A DNA stretch of 64,000 bases from Pseudisothecium myosuroides. Its lineage: Eukaryota; Streptophyta; Bryopsida; Hypnales; Lembophyllaceae. The notes beneath the pieces are model-generated. The model searched no databases. It had not been told where the DNA came from and worked only from the letters and a program-made list of their open reading frames with translations. Numbering within the stretch: position 1 is the stretch's first letter; every line of letters starts with the position of its first letter. Both the position numbers and the translations under genes were made by a program. Below, in pieces: positions 24,232 to 38,080 of the stretch. The DNA lies in contig OX637288.1 in NCBI GenBank assembly GCA_951799445.1, positions 33,521,288-33,585,287 on the forward strand, read 5' to 3'.

Positions 24232-27200
24232 ATGGCTATGGCGATGGGAATGCAAGTGGGACTGCATCCCGAGAAGGTTGCGGTAGCAGGGCTTGTTGCT
24301 GGACGGAGCGGAGGAGATGCTGCTAGTCATTCGACTCCTTCTCTTCACTTGGCTGCGTCATCCTCTGTTTTCTGTGGACGTCTCCAAGCAGCGGCTACGG
24401 CGGCGGTCCTTCCCGTTAGCGTGAAGCCGCGAGCGAGCTTGGGCAATGTACGTTGCGGCGCTGCGACGGCTGTGGACGGCACTGCGGCGGCGGCTGGTAC
24501 GCGTCTGCAATTCCATCTTCGCAGGGTTTACCATGACTGCTGTAGATTCATGGGTTTGGGAGTGGGTTTGTAAATTTTGTAGTTTATGGTTCGGAGATTC
24601 TTATAAAAAATACCAGGGTTTAGGGTTTAAGGTGCGTTCGTCTGAGTGTGTGTCTCGGTTTCTGGTGCTCTCTCTTTTGACCATCAGTGGCAATGAAGTG
24701 TTTAAGGTTAATTCCTGAATTGAGAGGCGAACGTGTAGGAATTTTTTTTTGAGTGGCGCTGGAATTGTGTGAACTGTGGCGCTCTCAATGATATGTAAAT
24801 TTGAATAGTGGATTTCGGTGCGTTCGATGCTGTGAATGTTCACTTGAGGATGTTTTATATATTGTTTGTTTTGTCTTGCAGCTGCTAAGCCCTGGAAAAC
24901 ATCTGACTGCCGACTTGTGCTTGAGGATGGGTCCGTATGGCGTGGGAAGTCCTTCGGGGCCACTGGCACCCAAGTGGGAGAGGTGGTCTTCAACACTTCT
25001 TTGACTGGGTATGTCCACTACACTGATCAATCACCAATACGATAAATCACTTTGAATATCTTGGTATTTTGCGTTCTGGGAGGGTTGTTCTTCTTTATAA
25101 TAGTGATAACAAATGAAATAGAACTGGAGGTTTTTCTTTTTCGGATTTTTGAGGACGAGTTAATGTAGAGAATTTGGTACTTTATTGCTCAGGTTAATGA
25201 AGTACCTCGTTTTCCTGCTCTTTTGTTACTGAACGACCTGAATGAAAATTATGTTTATGTCTCTATCCCAAAGGAGAAAGACTAAGAAAATGGTTGGAAA
25301 ACGTAGGAAGTTATGGTGCTTATTGAAAATGAGACATGTGTTACAAGCAATAGTAGCATGTGGTGGTATTCTAAGATTGTCAAATAGGGTTTTCGAAAAT
25401 TTCAAGCACTGAGGATTGTGCGACTGAGGATTGTACCAAGGATTATATGGAAAGAAATTCTACATATCTATTTGCGATAGAGGCACTTGCGATTGATCAC
25501 TTGTTCGAAAATGGGAATCTCGGGAATTCCGTGAAGCAGTTGAAATGAGTGGAGAATGACACTGCTATTAGGTTTTGGAATGCTGAAGGGTGGTTTACTG
25601 TTGTATTTCAAATCAATTGACAGGTATCAAGAAATCCTGACGGATCCAAGCTACGCTGGCCAATTTGTGCTCATGACTCAACCTCATATTGGCAACACAG
25701 GGATAAACCTTGGTACAAGTTCCAAGTCTTTTTTCCCAATTGTGATTTTCATGTACAAGCTCCTTATGTTGACACGGCATTGTGACCTTGTTAAGGTCCC
25801 TTTTGTTCTATAGAAAGTCAGGGTTGTCTGTTTTTGTGTTTCTTCAGCTTTGTGACATTGTAACGTATGCAGAGCTGATTCCGTAACACACAGTCTGTTC
25901 TCGTTTTCTTTCCTACAGGTGACGAGGAGTCTGGCCAGTGCTTCATGGGCGGCTTGGTCATTCGCAGCCTTAGCAACGTGTGCGTGTATTTTCCTCTTTG
26001 TCTTTGCTTTGGAACTGTTGTAGAAGTAGATTTAATGGCCTATCTTTACCCACTTCAACCATCTAAAGTCATGTGTGTCTGTAGAGGGATGAATGCCGAA
26101 CGTGCAATCAAATAAAATAAAAAATGAACTGTATTGTGCCTGACCTGGTTAAGTATCTGGTGAACAGATTAGATTCGTGTGACACGTGTATTAAATTAAT
26201 TTGATTGGAAGGTGCATTCTGATAGCGATATGCGTTATAATTAGCGTGTAAACATGTTGAAATTTTCATATCTTCTGATGTGCTCTTGTCTGAGAGGCCA
26301 TTTATTCGTGGTTCAATCCACTTGGGATTTGTCCTCGAGAAGTTTTTCTACATCTTATGGATTGGGGTATCATTTTATATTCCGTTTCTAACGCTGCCTT
26401 ATTTCAGTGTGTCAAACTGGCGGTCATCGGAGACTCTTCCTGAGTACTTGGAGAAGAGGAATGTTATGGGCATTTGTAAGTATCTTGAGGTCTAAATGTC
26501 TTTGTGACAAATTGTGTTGATTGTTTCTAGTAACACATAGGTGTAAATGATTTACACAAGCTGTCCGCTGAAAGTTTTTTCCTGACTTGCTTCATCCGCT
26601 CAATGAATGTATTTTCTTTGTGGATTTTCAAAATACTAGCATTGTAATCTGCTCGTATGCTCATCACTGCCCGCGTCCTGATTGCAGCTGATATCGACAC
26701 CCGAGCTATAACTAGACGATTGCGAGAAGATGGTAGCTTGATTGGAGTTCTGACTACGGACAAATCCAAAACTGATGATGATCTTATTGAGATGTCTAAA
26801 ACCTGGAGTATTGTGGGTGAGTGGTCTTTCTTTGTGAAGTACACATTTTCGCATTTTTCTAATCTTCCTACCAGTCAAAGTGAACGTGGCAACATATTTT
26901 TCTCTGACCCATCTTAGAAATTTATGATGTTTATGTGGCCCTAAGCCATCGACCTTCGTTCTTTATTCGGGTAGGATTCATACTTTTCGATAGGACTTCC
27001 ATACCCTATAGAAGCCGGGTCTGTACAGCAAGTTCTCTTTACTATTCCTGTCTCAATATGTTGAGTCTGTCAGTATTGCGCCATGTTGACAGTGCATGTG
27101 GGGATGGAGCAGGTAAGGACTTGATTACCGATGTGAGCTGCAGCGAACCTTATGAATGGAAAGATCAAACTAATGGCGAGTGGGAATTTAGTGTAACTAT

Positions 27201-29000
27201 TCCTGATTCTGATGCTCAGAAGTTCCACGTAAGTTCTCTAAAACGTCATGTCTAACATGGTGTTGCTAATCAATTCATAGATGATATGGTTGATTAGAAC
27301 ATAGCGAAATACATCTCTCTATTTTTATGTTGATACACACCGCTGCAGTACTTCTATTAAAACCATCTTTAAGACTCATGAAAGATCATTTCCAAGTATC
27401 TTTCCTCATTACTGATTCTTGTGATGTACTTCAGGTGGTAGCATACGATTTTGGCGTAAAGCAGAATATTCTAAGGAGACTGACCTCTTATGGATGCAAA
27501 ATTACCGTCGTTCCATCCACGTTTCCAGCTTCAGAAGTATTGAATCTGAAGCCGGATGGTATCCTTTTCAGCAATGGGCCTGGTGATCCTTCGGCCGTTC
27601 CCTACGCTGTCAAGAGCGTGCAGGACTTGGTTGGCAAGGTTCCGGTGTTCGGAATTTGCATGGGCCATCAGCTACTAGGACAGGCTCTCGGTGGCACGAC
27701 ATTCAAAATGAAATTTGGTCATCATGGTGGAAACCATCCTGTGCGCCACTTGGGCACTGGCCGTGTGGAAATCAGCGCTCAGGTGAATACATTTAACCAA
27801 TGCTAGCTTGAAACTGTTGCAGATGTCTGAGTGCAAGGGTGTTGAATAAAAGCATACTCAATAGAGGTCTGCGTCTATTCTGGATTCCTTAGGTGATTCA
27901 AGGTGACCCATGTTATTTGCTAATGTCTTGACCATGTGAAGACAATAGCTTGTAGTAGATATCGCCCAAAAAATTCAAAGCAAAGTTAAGAATGCAAGGC
28001 AGAGGATACCTAATTGTTTCAATTTTTTAGCATTTGAACATATGTAGGGGAAGGTTTGGGGGATGTAAAAAGCTTTGGAGAGATCTTTTGGTACAAGAGC
28101 CGAATCTATTAAGATCAAATTTTTTATCACTATGTGTGAAATTCTTATGCAATTTCAAAGTGGGAGGTTGTAGACCACTATAACCCTATTTCCCTTTAGA
28201 GATTGGTGGCCTTAGACATTTAGCCTAGTCATGCTTATTACACTTGCTAATGTTTCCAATCAAGTGCATGAAGAGATAAGTTGCTGTTGGTAACAGGTTC
28301 AGTACGGGAGACTTGATCAGGTCCCTATCGGTTTTAGTATCCTCTACCTTATGTCCTTGAGTAGGAGTGATTGAACTTTTTTTTATTCTTTTATTTTTAT
28401 AAACTAACTTTGGTCTTACTCATGACTTTGATTTGTATAGAATCACAATTATGCAGTTGACCCCGACACCCTGCCGGAAGGTGTGAAAGTTTCCCACATC
28501 AACTTAAACGACGGTACATGTGCTGGTCTTACGTTTCCTGCTATGAAGGCCATGAGCATCCAGTATCATCCTGAGGCTTCACCTGGTCCCCATGATTCTG
28601 ATCCAGGTACTTTACTCTCATTCGTTTATGCTTCGGATTTTCTGTCCTTGGGTGTTGATCATGGTTATGTGGTTCGATTGCATATATCATTTGCAGGAGG
28701 CACATGGATCTCTTAGTTTTGGATCAGGTTTCTACTTGTGCAATTGGTCCAACACAAACCAGTGGAGGACTCATGTACTTTGATATACTTTGATGACAAA
28801 CTTTATCTTCTTTGTTTGACCTCCTCATGATGTAAAGTATATGGACATGATATTTCTCCTTAGATCTTGCAAAACTTTCTTTTTAGAACTGGTTAGTATT
28901 CTCCAGAACATCACTCATGTCCTGACATTATTCGATTTATCTGTATGCAGCATTTTTTGACTTCGTTGAAATGATGAAGGCGAACAGGACAAAAGTTTGA
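24232..29000 (+). CDS. carA: Carbamoyl-phosphate synthase small subunit, plastid-type, ten exons
   Basis: Glutaminase subunit of carbamoyl-phosphate synthase. It hydrolyses glutamine and passes ammonia to the large subunit for arginine and pyrimidine synthesis in the plastid. Exons placed by splice sites and phase: 24232-24496, 24882-25008, 25624-25712, 25919-25985, 26408-26475, 26688-26816, 27113-27228, 27435-27782, 28441-28606, 28951-29000. The sum is 1,425 nt, 474 residues plus TGA. The first exon begins [10 protein letters not shown] and is Ala- and Ser-rich up to about residue 88, like a plastid transit peptide. The CPSase small-subunit domain follows ([33 protein letters not shown]). 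The class I glutamine amidotransferase domain has FGICMGHQ (nucleophile Cys about 362) and YHPE (His about 446, Glu about 448), so the triad is intact. The first-exon donor and the end of exon 4 are the least certain junctions. The CDS has no internal stop. Confidence 0.96.
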
Positions 29001-32000
29001 AACGAATCACTTTTGTGCGAAAATGAGAAAGTGGACAGAATATCTACCCTCTTAAAAGGCGAGTTGTTCTGTTAAAAGGAGAGGTGTAACTTTCAGCTTG
29101 TAACTTTCCCCTGTTTGAGTGGGGTAGTATTTAGGTAGTGACTAGAGAAAAGGAGATCGCAATAAGAGAAAGGTGCGTATACCTATTCGTCCAATTTTGA
29201 TATCAAAGGGACAGGCTCTGGTTTTTCATGATCACATTCACCGCTTGAATGATCATGTTAGATGCTGAGAATTAACCTTACTACGTGTATGATGTTGTTA
29301 CTGCACAACTCAAATAGTTGTTCTACGTATTATATAATTCCATGACATTTGAAAATTGTCGTTTGAATAGACCCATATTCTGAGGAATTTTGGTCAGCTC
29401 CTCTACTCTTTTGCTAAATTTTGCCCCATTATATATATATATCATATAAATCTCTTTCCTTTCCTGTAATACATGTGCTCCCCAGCCCTCAAAACTGAAG
29501 CAACTTCACTTATGAGAGATCTGATTACTACCTTGGTGTTGCAATTAAAAGTGAATGTGACCATTATTTGGAATCAAGTGTAGTATGTCATGTTTGTAAA
29601 CCACTAACTAATGTGAGGTCTCCCAGTTGTTGCCGTAAAAGTTTGATTGATCCTGTTGCATGAGGTGAAGCACTTGGAACCTAATGGCTTGCTTATTCAA
29701 CATGGTACTAAGTTATCTACACCTAAGATTGTTCCAATAAGCATTTGAGCATAGTTCTTGCTATTATGTTCTTGTTGAATCTGATTGGGAGTCAATAGTA
29801 GATTCTCAATCTCTCTTAGAACACATTTTTCTTATACCAAATGATTTAGGTTGTGAATTTTCAAAGTGCTACAATCATGTGCACCAAATCAACAATTGGC
29901 TCTCCACCAAGTCCTTAGCTCTGCATTCTTAAATCCTCTACTTAAAATCAATTGTCTTTTTAGTAGAAAATAGAAAACTGTGTCTTGTTGCTGGGTGGAC
30001 TGCCGGTTTGGAAAATGGTTGGAGGGACATGGTTCCCACAAGTGTAAAATCTCATATGGGAAAGTCTCATGAAATTCCTCTGTAACAAGTCATGTTCGCT
30101 TGTTTTGAGAAAGTGTGATGTTTGATTATGTTGCTGCCACACTAGATCTGTGAGCACTGCGTTCTGAAATCTGAATGCAAACTTAGATAATATGGTTGAC
30201 ATATGTGTGAGAGTCCCTGACTAAATCAGTGTGGAAAATTGAATGCCACGAAATCAGAATCCATTTTGTACCAAGTCTGCGGCAGAGCATTGTCAGAATA
30301 TTATTGTGGATTTCCCTTTGCATGATAGCTTACATGCAGGCCTAAAGAAGAAGAGAGAAAAAAGGTAGAGCGGGTGAATCATATTTTCCCTCGCATCTGA
30401 ACAATACTAGCCTACTGTAGATTTTGCCAACAACGTCACCCCAAATAGTTGATGTAGGGGTCTGTTTTCCAGGCTCCACACTGAAGGTGATTTAGTAGCC
30501 CTGACTGATAATCTTACAAGCAGTTCAGTTCAGTACTTATCATGATTCCACAGAGTGGGATACGCTTACAACGACAGACAGACACTAACTCCAAACCATG
30601 TTCAAGTTCTCAATCATTTGCTCGAACTTAAGCTTACAAATCCTTCCCCCATCTGACTCACTCATCCCAATTGGAGGTGAGTTATTGAATGATATTCTAA
30701 TCATTGTAAGAAGCACTGACTGCAGGTGGTGGTAGTTCACCAAATTTAACTAAGTTACAGTAGAGCTGATAGATCATAAATCCAGTTGAAGTGGGGGTTT
30801 CCAGCTCATGTGGAAGCTAATAAGCTAAGCTAGTGCATCGCGAGGTCTCCAATACTGAAATCCATCTCACAGAAGGAGATCAATTTCGCATCATGTAAGA
30901 GTGGCTCTTTTTATGACGCGGAGGACTGGGAGGGGGATATAAGTGCAGACTCCAGACGGCAATCATCGGACTCATCATTGTCGCACACCTCTGGTGCCCA
31001 CTTTCTGTCATTAAGGTAACAATCAGCCTCAAAAGCAACCACTTCAAAATGCACTCAGCTGGTGAGAGAGATGCCACATGGGATATATATCAGCGTTGAC
31101 AGGGCTTCAAACGGCCTGGAACAATGCAATGGACAGATGAATGGGTTTCTGGGATCATATAGACGGCATCATCTTTTCTCTGAAACAAATGAAATGGAAT
31201 TTCATCGCAACTATGCAGCATCATCGCCAGGCTGGTGGCTCAGCCTGAAAAGAAAACGAACCACTCTTCTGAGGTCTTTGCCACCAGCCTTATAATCAGC
31301 CACCAAGGAGCTGAGGGAGGGAGGTTGTTTTCAAGCGACGCCCTGGCTTGCAAAACCCACCTGTTTTCAAGCCCAAATGCCTACTCGCCTTGCAAATTGG
31401 AAGACCTCTTAGCAGCTTCATCTGGTTTTCAAGTCCAGTGGGCATGCTCATAGAAACAAAGAATGCACCCCATCATTCAAAACATATCATTGTTTACCAA
31501 TGAGGCAGGGGTCCCTTTGGCATTCTTTAAAAGGGAATCCCTAATGTGTTCAAAATTGTCTGACATGGCTCCTCAACCAACCCCAATCCTTGCATTAATT
31601 GATAAGTCCTTCCCAAGCAGCTATGGAAGCATAATGCCTTCCTAACATGGGGAGGACCATTGTCAAGTTATAAAATGTTGTGAAGTTGGAAGATTTGGGG
31701 GAATGACTAGGACAATAGGTTCTTCTTTTTTAGGGTTAAGTAGACAATAGATAGGTACTTTGCCTTGTCAAATTGAATTTCTACCTTTGGCCATTAGTCA
31801 TCATAGGTATTGGCCCATCAATTGATGTTGAGTGAAAATTTTGGGGAAATTTTGCTATTGCAATACATCAATGTCATCATACAACAAAAGCATACGCTAA
31901 TAAGAAAAAATTTAGGTTTTTTAGTCTCCAAGTGAGTCATTCTCCCAACCTCAAATACAACAAATTGCCTTGTAGTAATTTCCCTTATCCCTATGAGCTT

Positions 32001-33350
32001 ATTGGTCCATTGCTTACAACCTAAATGTTGATCATTTAACAATAGAGATATTGGAGTACTAGTTGATGGTGGAGGATTACTATCATGTGAGCATAGGAGT
32101 GTGAGCCCATGAGCCCAAAATACTACACACCTATGTTATAGGTGTATATACTATAGAAACCATTTATGATTTTAGGGTATATATGTTACAAATATCTATA
32201 TTACAAATGTTTATGATACATACACCTTCTATAATGTGTAGTATCTATATTATAGGTACCTATATTGTAGGCTCAATGCTCACAAGCTTGCATTCTTGGG
32301 TTCACATACTAGCACCACTGGTGGCCCGGGTTCAAATCATGTGAGGCTCCAAATTATGCTGGTGGGCACAATCTTTATACTGAGCTTACACTTAAGTGAT
32401 CATATAGAGTAGCAATAGTATAGGATAGGCTATATCCACCTTTATTTTTGTGAGAATTAATTGCTTAATAGATTATATCATGTTCATTAAAAAAAATTAT
32501 AAGTGGGTAGAGATGAGAATTGTAGTGGGTGAATTAAATCGCTACACTATGAACAGAGCTTTGAAGTTCTTTTCTTGCAGGAAATGACAATTGTCAATCC
32601 ATGGACAACATTTCTCAAAATCCATGGTAATAGGTGTAGCGGTCATAGGTACTAAAATTTATTAAAAATAATAAGTTTTTTCACATTAATTTTTTTTTAA
32701 ATCATTTTTTTGGTAAAAAAGTATAAATAAATAAAAATTTAAAGCTCCACGCTCACAATTTCCACGCTCGCAGCTTACAAGCTCACCGCTCCAAGCTTGC
32801 ACGCTAGCGTCATTGGGGCTTGTTATATATGTTTACAATATTATTAATTTTAGGACACTGCATAATATATTCCTCTAAAATAGAAAGACTGTACTATAGT
32901 GTATCACAAAAATATAGACTTTTAACGGATATGGTATGTGATAGATCTAAGGGCATTGCCAATAGGAAGTTAGGAACCAAAGTTTGGCCCGCCAAATACA
33001 AATCTAACTCTTTATTGTTTTGGAATTAGAATTTGAAATTTCTATCATTGGATGGTATTTGCAAATCACGGTTACCAATGCACATTTTACTTAAATAAAT
33101 TGTTGCAATTTGGAGTGAAATATGCATAGGTAATTGTGATTTGCAAACACCACTATAGTTTTTTGTTTTTTAGCTAGCTTATGAAGTGATATGTTTTCTT
33201 TGTCAAATGTCTAAATTTGAATTTTCTTGAATCTATCCAAAATACTATTTAATAAACTTCCCAAGGGAAAAAAAAATCAAGCTCTAATAGTGGCAAAAGT
33301 TAGAAGTTCAATTGGAGGGGCCTATTCTGGTCTGCATTGGTGCTGATCTA
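29001..33350. other. Region downstream of carA, no gene seen
   Basis: It begins with the presumed carA 3' untranslated region. No conserved protein, RNA or complete element was recognised. 32110-32270 has AT-rich partially self-complementary phrases. 32310-32360 has GGGTTCAAATC, which resembles a polymerase III B box, but no tRNA or clear SINE can be built around it. 32735-32810 repeats CCACGCTC and AAGCTTGC phrases. Confidence 0.45.
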
Positions 33351-34259
33351 AGAGCTTCTCCATCGCCCACTCAAATTGTCACTTAACCAGTACTTTAGGC
33401 GTGCATGCGGCACTTTAGATCTCCATCGCGTTGCCACTAAAGGATTTCCGGCTTTCTTGGGCAACGCTACAAAGCTTCATTCACGCTATTTTGAAGGACT
33501 TTGGAGAGCACGCAAGAGCTCCAACGACAACTCAAATCTTTTGACTATGGAGGAATCATTCTCTTTCATGCCGTAGGGATCCGTTTGTTTTCCAACCGCT
33601 AGTGCTTGTCCTTCTACTAGTCCTCTTGCACCAAAAGTTGTGTAGGTTGCAAAGTAAAAAATTTTGGAGTTGATGAAGAGAAAAAATTGTGCAAGTCTTG
33701 GCTTTCTATTTTACGAGACCCAGTGACTGGGAATGGACAACGCATCAAAGCTTTCTGGGACAGAATTGTGGCTCATTACAATGAACATCGCCCTATTGGA
33801 GTGGAAGAGTATGCTCTTCATAGTTTAGATTCAAAGTGGAGAATCATTCAACACAACACTGCAAAATTCTGTAGCTGCTATGAGACGATTCAAAATTTAG
33901 AGATTAGCAGTACTACCGAGGAGGACATTATCAATTGCGCATTGGATTTGTACAAGCATCGAGGATATAAGGCGTTTTTTTTTTGTATTGTTGGTGAATT
34001 TTGTCCAAAGTCCCACGTTGGTAAGATTTTCAAATAGATGGCCAGACTAGTCCATCAAATACAAGAGCTTCTGCAATAGATCATTCCCAACAGGGGAGCT
34101 TGGAAGAAATGATATTGAGAAAGACATATTCAAGGAGTCCCAGAGCATTGGCTCTAGTAGTGGTACCTTTAGTGCGTGCAAGGTCTCGATTTGCTGGAGG
34201 ATCAAAGGGTGTTGCCCTCCAACATCCTCAAGGATCAAAACGTGCCAAGGAAGACTAAT
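33351..34259 (+). pseudogene. Harbinger-type element fragment with NAM-associated accessory protein
   Basis: AGAGCTTCTCCATCGCCC at 33351 resembles a PIF/Harbinger terminal repeat. From 33687 a frame reads CKSWLSILRDPVTGNGQ, then FWDRIVAHYNEHRP, SLDSKWRIIQHNTAKF and DIINCALDLYKHRGYKAF. This is the pattern of the NAM-associated, Myb/trihelix-like accessory protein encoded by plant Harbinger elements (first start at 33687, at best TTG or an exon junction). The frame is lost around 33970-34035 near a T run. Another frame then continues with SPSNTRASAI and ends PQGSKRAKED followed by TAA at 34257-34259, the typical C-terminus. The element is non-functional and its opposite end was not found. Confidence 0.72.
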
Positions 34260-35524
34260 GACAGGTGATTGTTTCATTCCAATCTTTGTAAATCCTAATA
34301 AACTTCATCTCCTAAAATATATTGCTTTAGGATTCAATTCTCTGTAAATAAAATTATATGATGCAATAGTGCTTGATCTTCTTTATTTTGTTTATCTCTT
34401 GACCTTGCCAGACCATGGATGTACAAGATTGAGAGGATGAAGCTTGATTTTAAGGTTTTAGGAAGGATCTCTCTAAAAGAATGCTTTGTCAAGGATTGAG
34501 TGCGGTTAGTGATATTGCACAAATTTTTTGTTAATTTTTGCTTGCCAACGCAAAGGTATAATGTGGGTTCATATCCAAACTGATTCTATTTATAGATCCC
34601 CTCCCTTCAAAATGCTTAAATATATTGTTGACTAAAACCATTGTCTAAAATTTTATAATTGAAGGGTAATTAGATTTAAGGGTTTAGCTACCTTATTGGA
34701 CTCTTTGACAATCCAATATAATTTGTCATATGCTGGCCAGTGCTTGGACTACTTAACTTACCAGTGATTCACAGTTCATTTTGATTTCGAGAGTTCTTTG
34801 CCCATCATGTATGCTAATGCAGTAATTATATTGTTGTTTATTAGCCACTTGCTTTGTCTGGCTAAAACTGAGCATACTCGTGGGCCATAATCCAAGGACT
34901 TTTCTAAAAATGTATTGGGAAAACCAACCCATATTGTACCACGCTTGGCTTCTTGGTAAAAAACTGAAATTGTTGGATGTGGAGTATGGATAGAGGCTTC
35001 AAATTCCATAGTTGCTTCAAAGGCTTCAAATCCTATAGTCCACCGTAATTGCTTCAAATGCTCCAAACAGGGTAATAGGGAGCCGCAATCGAAAGAAAGA
35101 GCGGCAGTCACGGCAACCCCAAAGCACAATCACCGATGATGAAAACAAAAGTTAGATAAGGTTTTGAAGAGGGATGAAGCGTACATGCGGTGGGAAGGTG
35201 CCATGAGAAGCGAGGAACTTCCTCAACCAGCCACACAACTACAGTCTTCAAAAATGATATCACGGTTGCTATTACGTGCATGCGGTGGAGTTACTTTTAA
35301 GTGGGTCGTTACGTAAATAATTATATATAATATGCTTCCACTCCTTCAGTTATGCGATAGGTGGGATGTGGAACAATATAGGTGCATTTTTACACTTTGT
35401 GTGCGCATTGAATGAAAATGTTGGTTCGCTATGAAAAGAACCAATTAGAAGTAAACAGGTGTTTTTCTATTTCATCTGGGTTATTTTAATTGCAGTGTCA
35501 TTTGAGTATCAAGAGTCAAACCAG
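34260..35524. other. Intergenic DNA, no gene seen
   Basis: AT-rich, with a few weakly repeated phrases (GCTTCAAATTCCATAGT and GCTTCAAATCCTATAGT at about 34998-35040). No gene or paired ends were recognised. Confidence 0.45.
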
Positions 35525-36334
35525 TTAACCCTGTAAAGACAAGCCCATGACCACTAAGTTCAAACCTCAAGTGGCATCACTCTGTTTACTGCCATTTTGC
35601 AACTAGATATGAATGAAAAAAATTTAATTCATTTTGTAGAGATGAAGACACATGTCTACTAAAAGCTAAAAAAATTTCAAAACCGGAGAAAGTTTTGACA
35701 AGAAAGAGCCAAAGAATTGATGTCAGGTATAATTGCTACACTGATAATGTAGAAAAAAAAATTGAAACTATTGTGAATTTTTTAAGAAAAAAATGAAGAA
35801 ACTTCATATCAAATACAAAATGTACTAAAAAAATACGAAATTTTCACCACAAATGTATATTATAGTGTAGAACATTGTAATATATATTAAAGCTACCAAA
35901 TCATTCTAAAGTTAGAAAATCAACAAACCATGATTATAGGTCCAAAGTTCATATTGCTATAAAAGATTGAAATTTATGAATTTTCAAAATTTCCAATTGG
36001 AGTAGAAACTATACTTGATTAGCTTCATTTTATTAGTTGGACTCAAATTCAAAAAAACATCTCTTTAATGTCTGAAATTCACATCAAGAGAATTAGCAAG
36101 AAGTGGCCCAAATACACCGTTAGGGTGATCCATGGATTGAGATTGAGCATCTTCTTCTTTAGAATAGTCAATAAGACCATAACAATGGACTTTGAAATAT
36201 ACTTTTCACTAAAAATGTACTCTCAAGTACCCTCCAAGTAAATAAATTGGATGAAAAAAAAATTAACCATCCTCTAGTGCCAAGTAAAGTCATCCATTGG
36301 ACCACTTTGTTTCCCAACATCCTTACAGGGTTAA
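35525..36334. mobile_element. TTAA-flanked element with CCCTGTAAAG ends, 810 bp
   Basis: Starts TTAACCCTGTAAAGAC and ends CCTTACAGGGTTAA, so CCCTGTAA(A/G)G is an inverted repeat inside TTAA duplications. The organisation is piggyBac-like, with terminal bases that differ from the CCCCTAAAGG family in the same window. The interior is AT-rich and codes for nothing recognisable. Confidence 0.6.
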
Positions 36335-37777
36335 AACCTGAAGTTTTTAATAATCCTCAGCAATGTTGGAAATATTTGTTGAGATTCATTAGCTATTTTT
36401 CTCTAATTCTCTTATTAAACAAATTTATCAAGTATCAAGCCTAGCTATTTTCTTTAGTTTTGTAATACTAAGTAGAAACTTTATAGATTGTTTCACCGGT
36501 TCTTTGATAATGTTTTTTAATAGCAACCAGATTTATTCTCAATTAACTTTGAACTAAGGTAGTTTGCTCTAAAAGCAACCATTTGAGAGCTAGTATGCCT
36601 TTTTCACAGATTTTGGACCAAAAAAATCTTTAGCTCATTTTTCAAAGAAAGAAAAATAGATGCAAAATACAACACAAATGGTTTCATATTTTTCTAAGCA
36701 TTATTGAATTATTTATGAATTTTCAAATATTTGTGTCGTAGACACCTAAGTATTTGTAACTATAGGTCTTTTTAAATTTGCCCACTTGCAACTTGTAAAG
36801 AAATGTATAGAAACGAGGGTGAAAAATTGGCTCTTGCAATAAACAATTTTTTTTGTCAATCCACTCAATCGCTAACGCAATTGAGGACCACCACATATAC
36901 ATTCCAAAGTTAATTATAGGGGTGATTTGAAGAAGACAATAGCTTTTAGATTAGACTACCTCAGCCGCCAATTTCTCCTGAATATTGAGAATTGAGAATC
37001 AACGTTAATTAATAAAAAATTATCATTCATTAAATTTAAATTAAAATTCCAAAAAAATGGCATTCATATTTAGAATTTTTTTTGCCAACCCTCGTAATCT
37101 AGGTTTTGCTCAAAACCTAGGAAAACTCAAGTATAGGATTTTAAATATATATATATATATAATCAATTTATCGTTATGTGACTAATGTCACTACTCAAAT
37201 AGTATTGTATTTTAAACTCAAATATACTTGATTTTGGACTTATAAGATATTAGCATTATTATTCTCAAGAATAATAAATTTAGTTTTCAATCCTTTACCC
37301 ATACTATTGACAGAATTAATGTAGTCCCAATCCTGCCTAGTATTCTCCAAGGGAGTCAAATATTCTAGTCAATGATTCAAGTTTGGTCAAATTTGTCACA
37401 TATGAAGTGTATATTGTATCACCTAATCAAATGCCAAATTAATACCTTTAAAATAATACACATAATTCCTTAATTACCTTATTTAATTTTATTAGGGTCA
37501 AATTTGTCCAGTCAATTATATATATTTCACACCTAATGCAAGAATGTTTAGCGATTTAGTTGTCTATGTCAAATTTCTTCAGTATGCATGGAAAATGATG
37601 TTAAGAATTTATACCAAGGTTAATTTTTCTTATTCCTTTTCGCTTTTAGGTCAAATTATCCAATGTACACACAATTAGAACCTTTTAAATCCTACCTATG
37701 TGCCATTTGGATATCTCATAAAATGTCTAGTACTTCAGCTATCCAAAGTAGAAATGGGTGAATTTGATCGGCCTATT
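36335..37777. other. AT-rich flank left of the large element
   Basis: No gene, RNA or paired repeats were recognised. There is a short (TA)n run at 37147-37161. Confidence 0.5.
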
Positions 37778-37781
37778 CATA

Positions 37782-37802
37782 ATGCCATATTTAACTACTT
37801 CT
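37782..37802 (+). repeat. Left terminal inverted repeat of the 21-kb element
   Basis: 21 bases starting ATGCCATATTTAACTACTTC, identical to the reverse complement of 58905-58925. It is preceded by the CATA duplication. Beyond 21 bases the two ends diverge, although both continue with partly self-complementary sequence containing AGTCCAGAA or TTCTGGACTT. Confidence 0.9.
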
Positions 37803-38080
37803 AGACTTTCAATAGTCCAGAAGTAAAGAGGCGGTGAAATCCCCTGATGTTTTTCTATGGATCTGGAGATCTCCTGAAATAGGAACGCTTTGCATGCATC
37901 CAATTCAGCACCCACAAGTATGTCGGGGAGTGCTTCATGTGCTTGGAAATGAAAGAAATCGTGTAGTTGTAACATAGCGGATCCGTGGTAGAGTTCACAT
38001 GATTGTATTGGGAGATCTGTGGACCGGGTTTCCGTAGTTTAGGCATCCAATTTACAGCACAACTGAAGTCTCAGAACCTA

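Noticed and set aside
32281..32400. Possible tRNA-derived SINE with GGGTTCAAATC B box
   Set aside because: No A box at the right distance, no tail and no second copy in the window.
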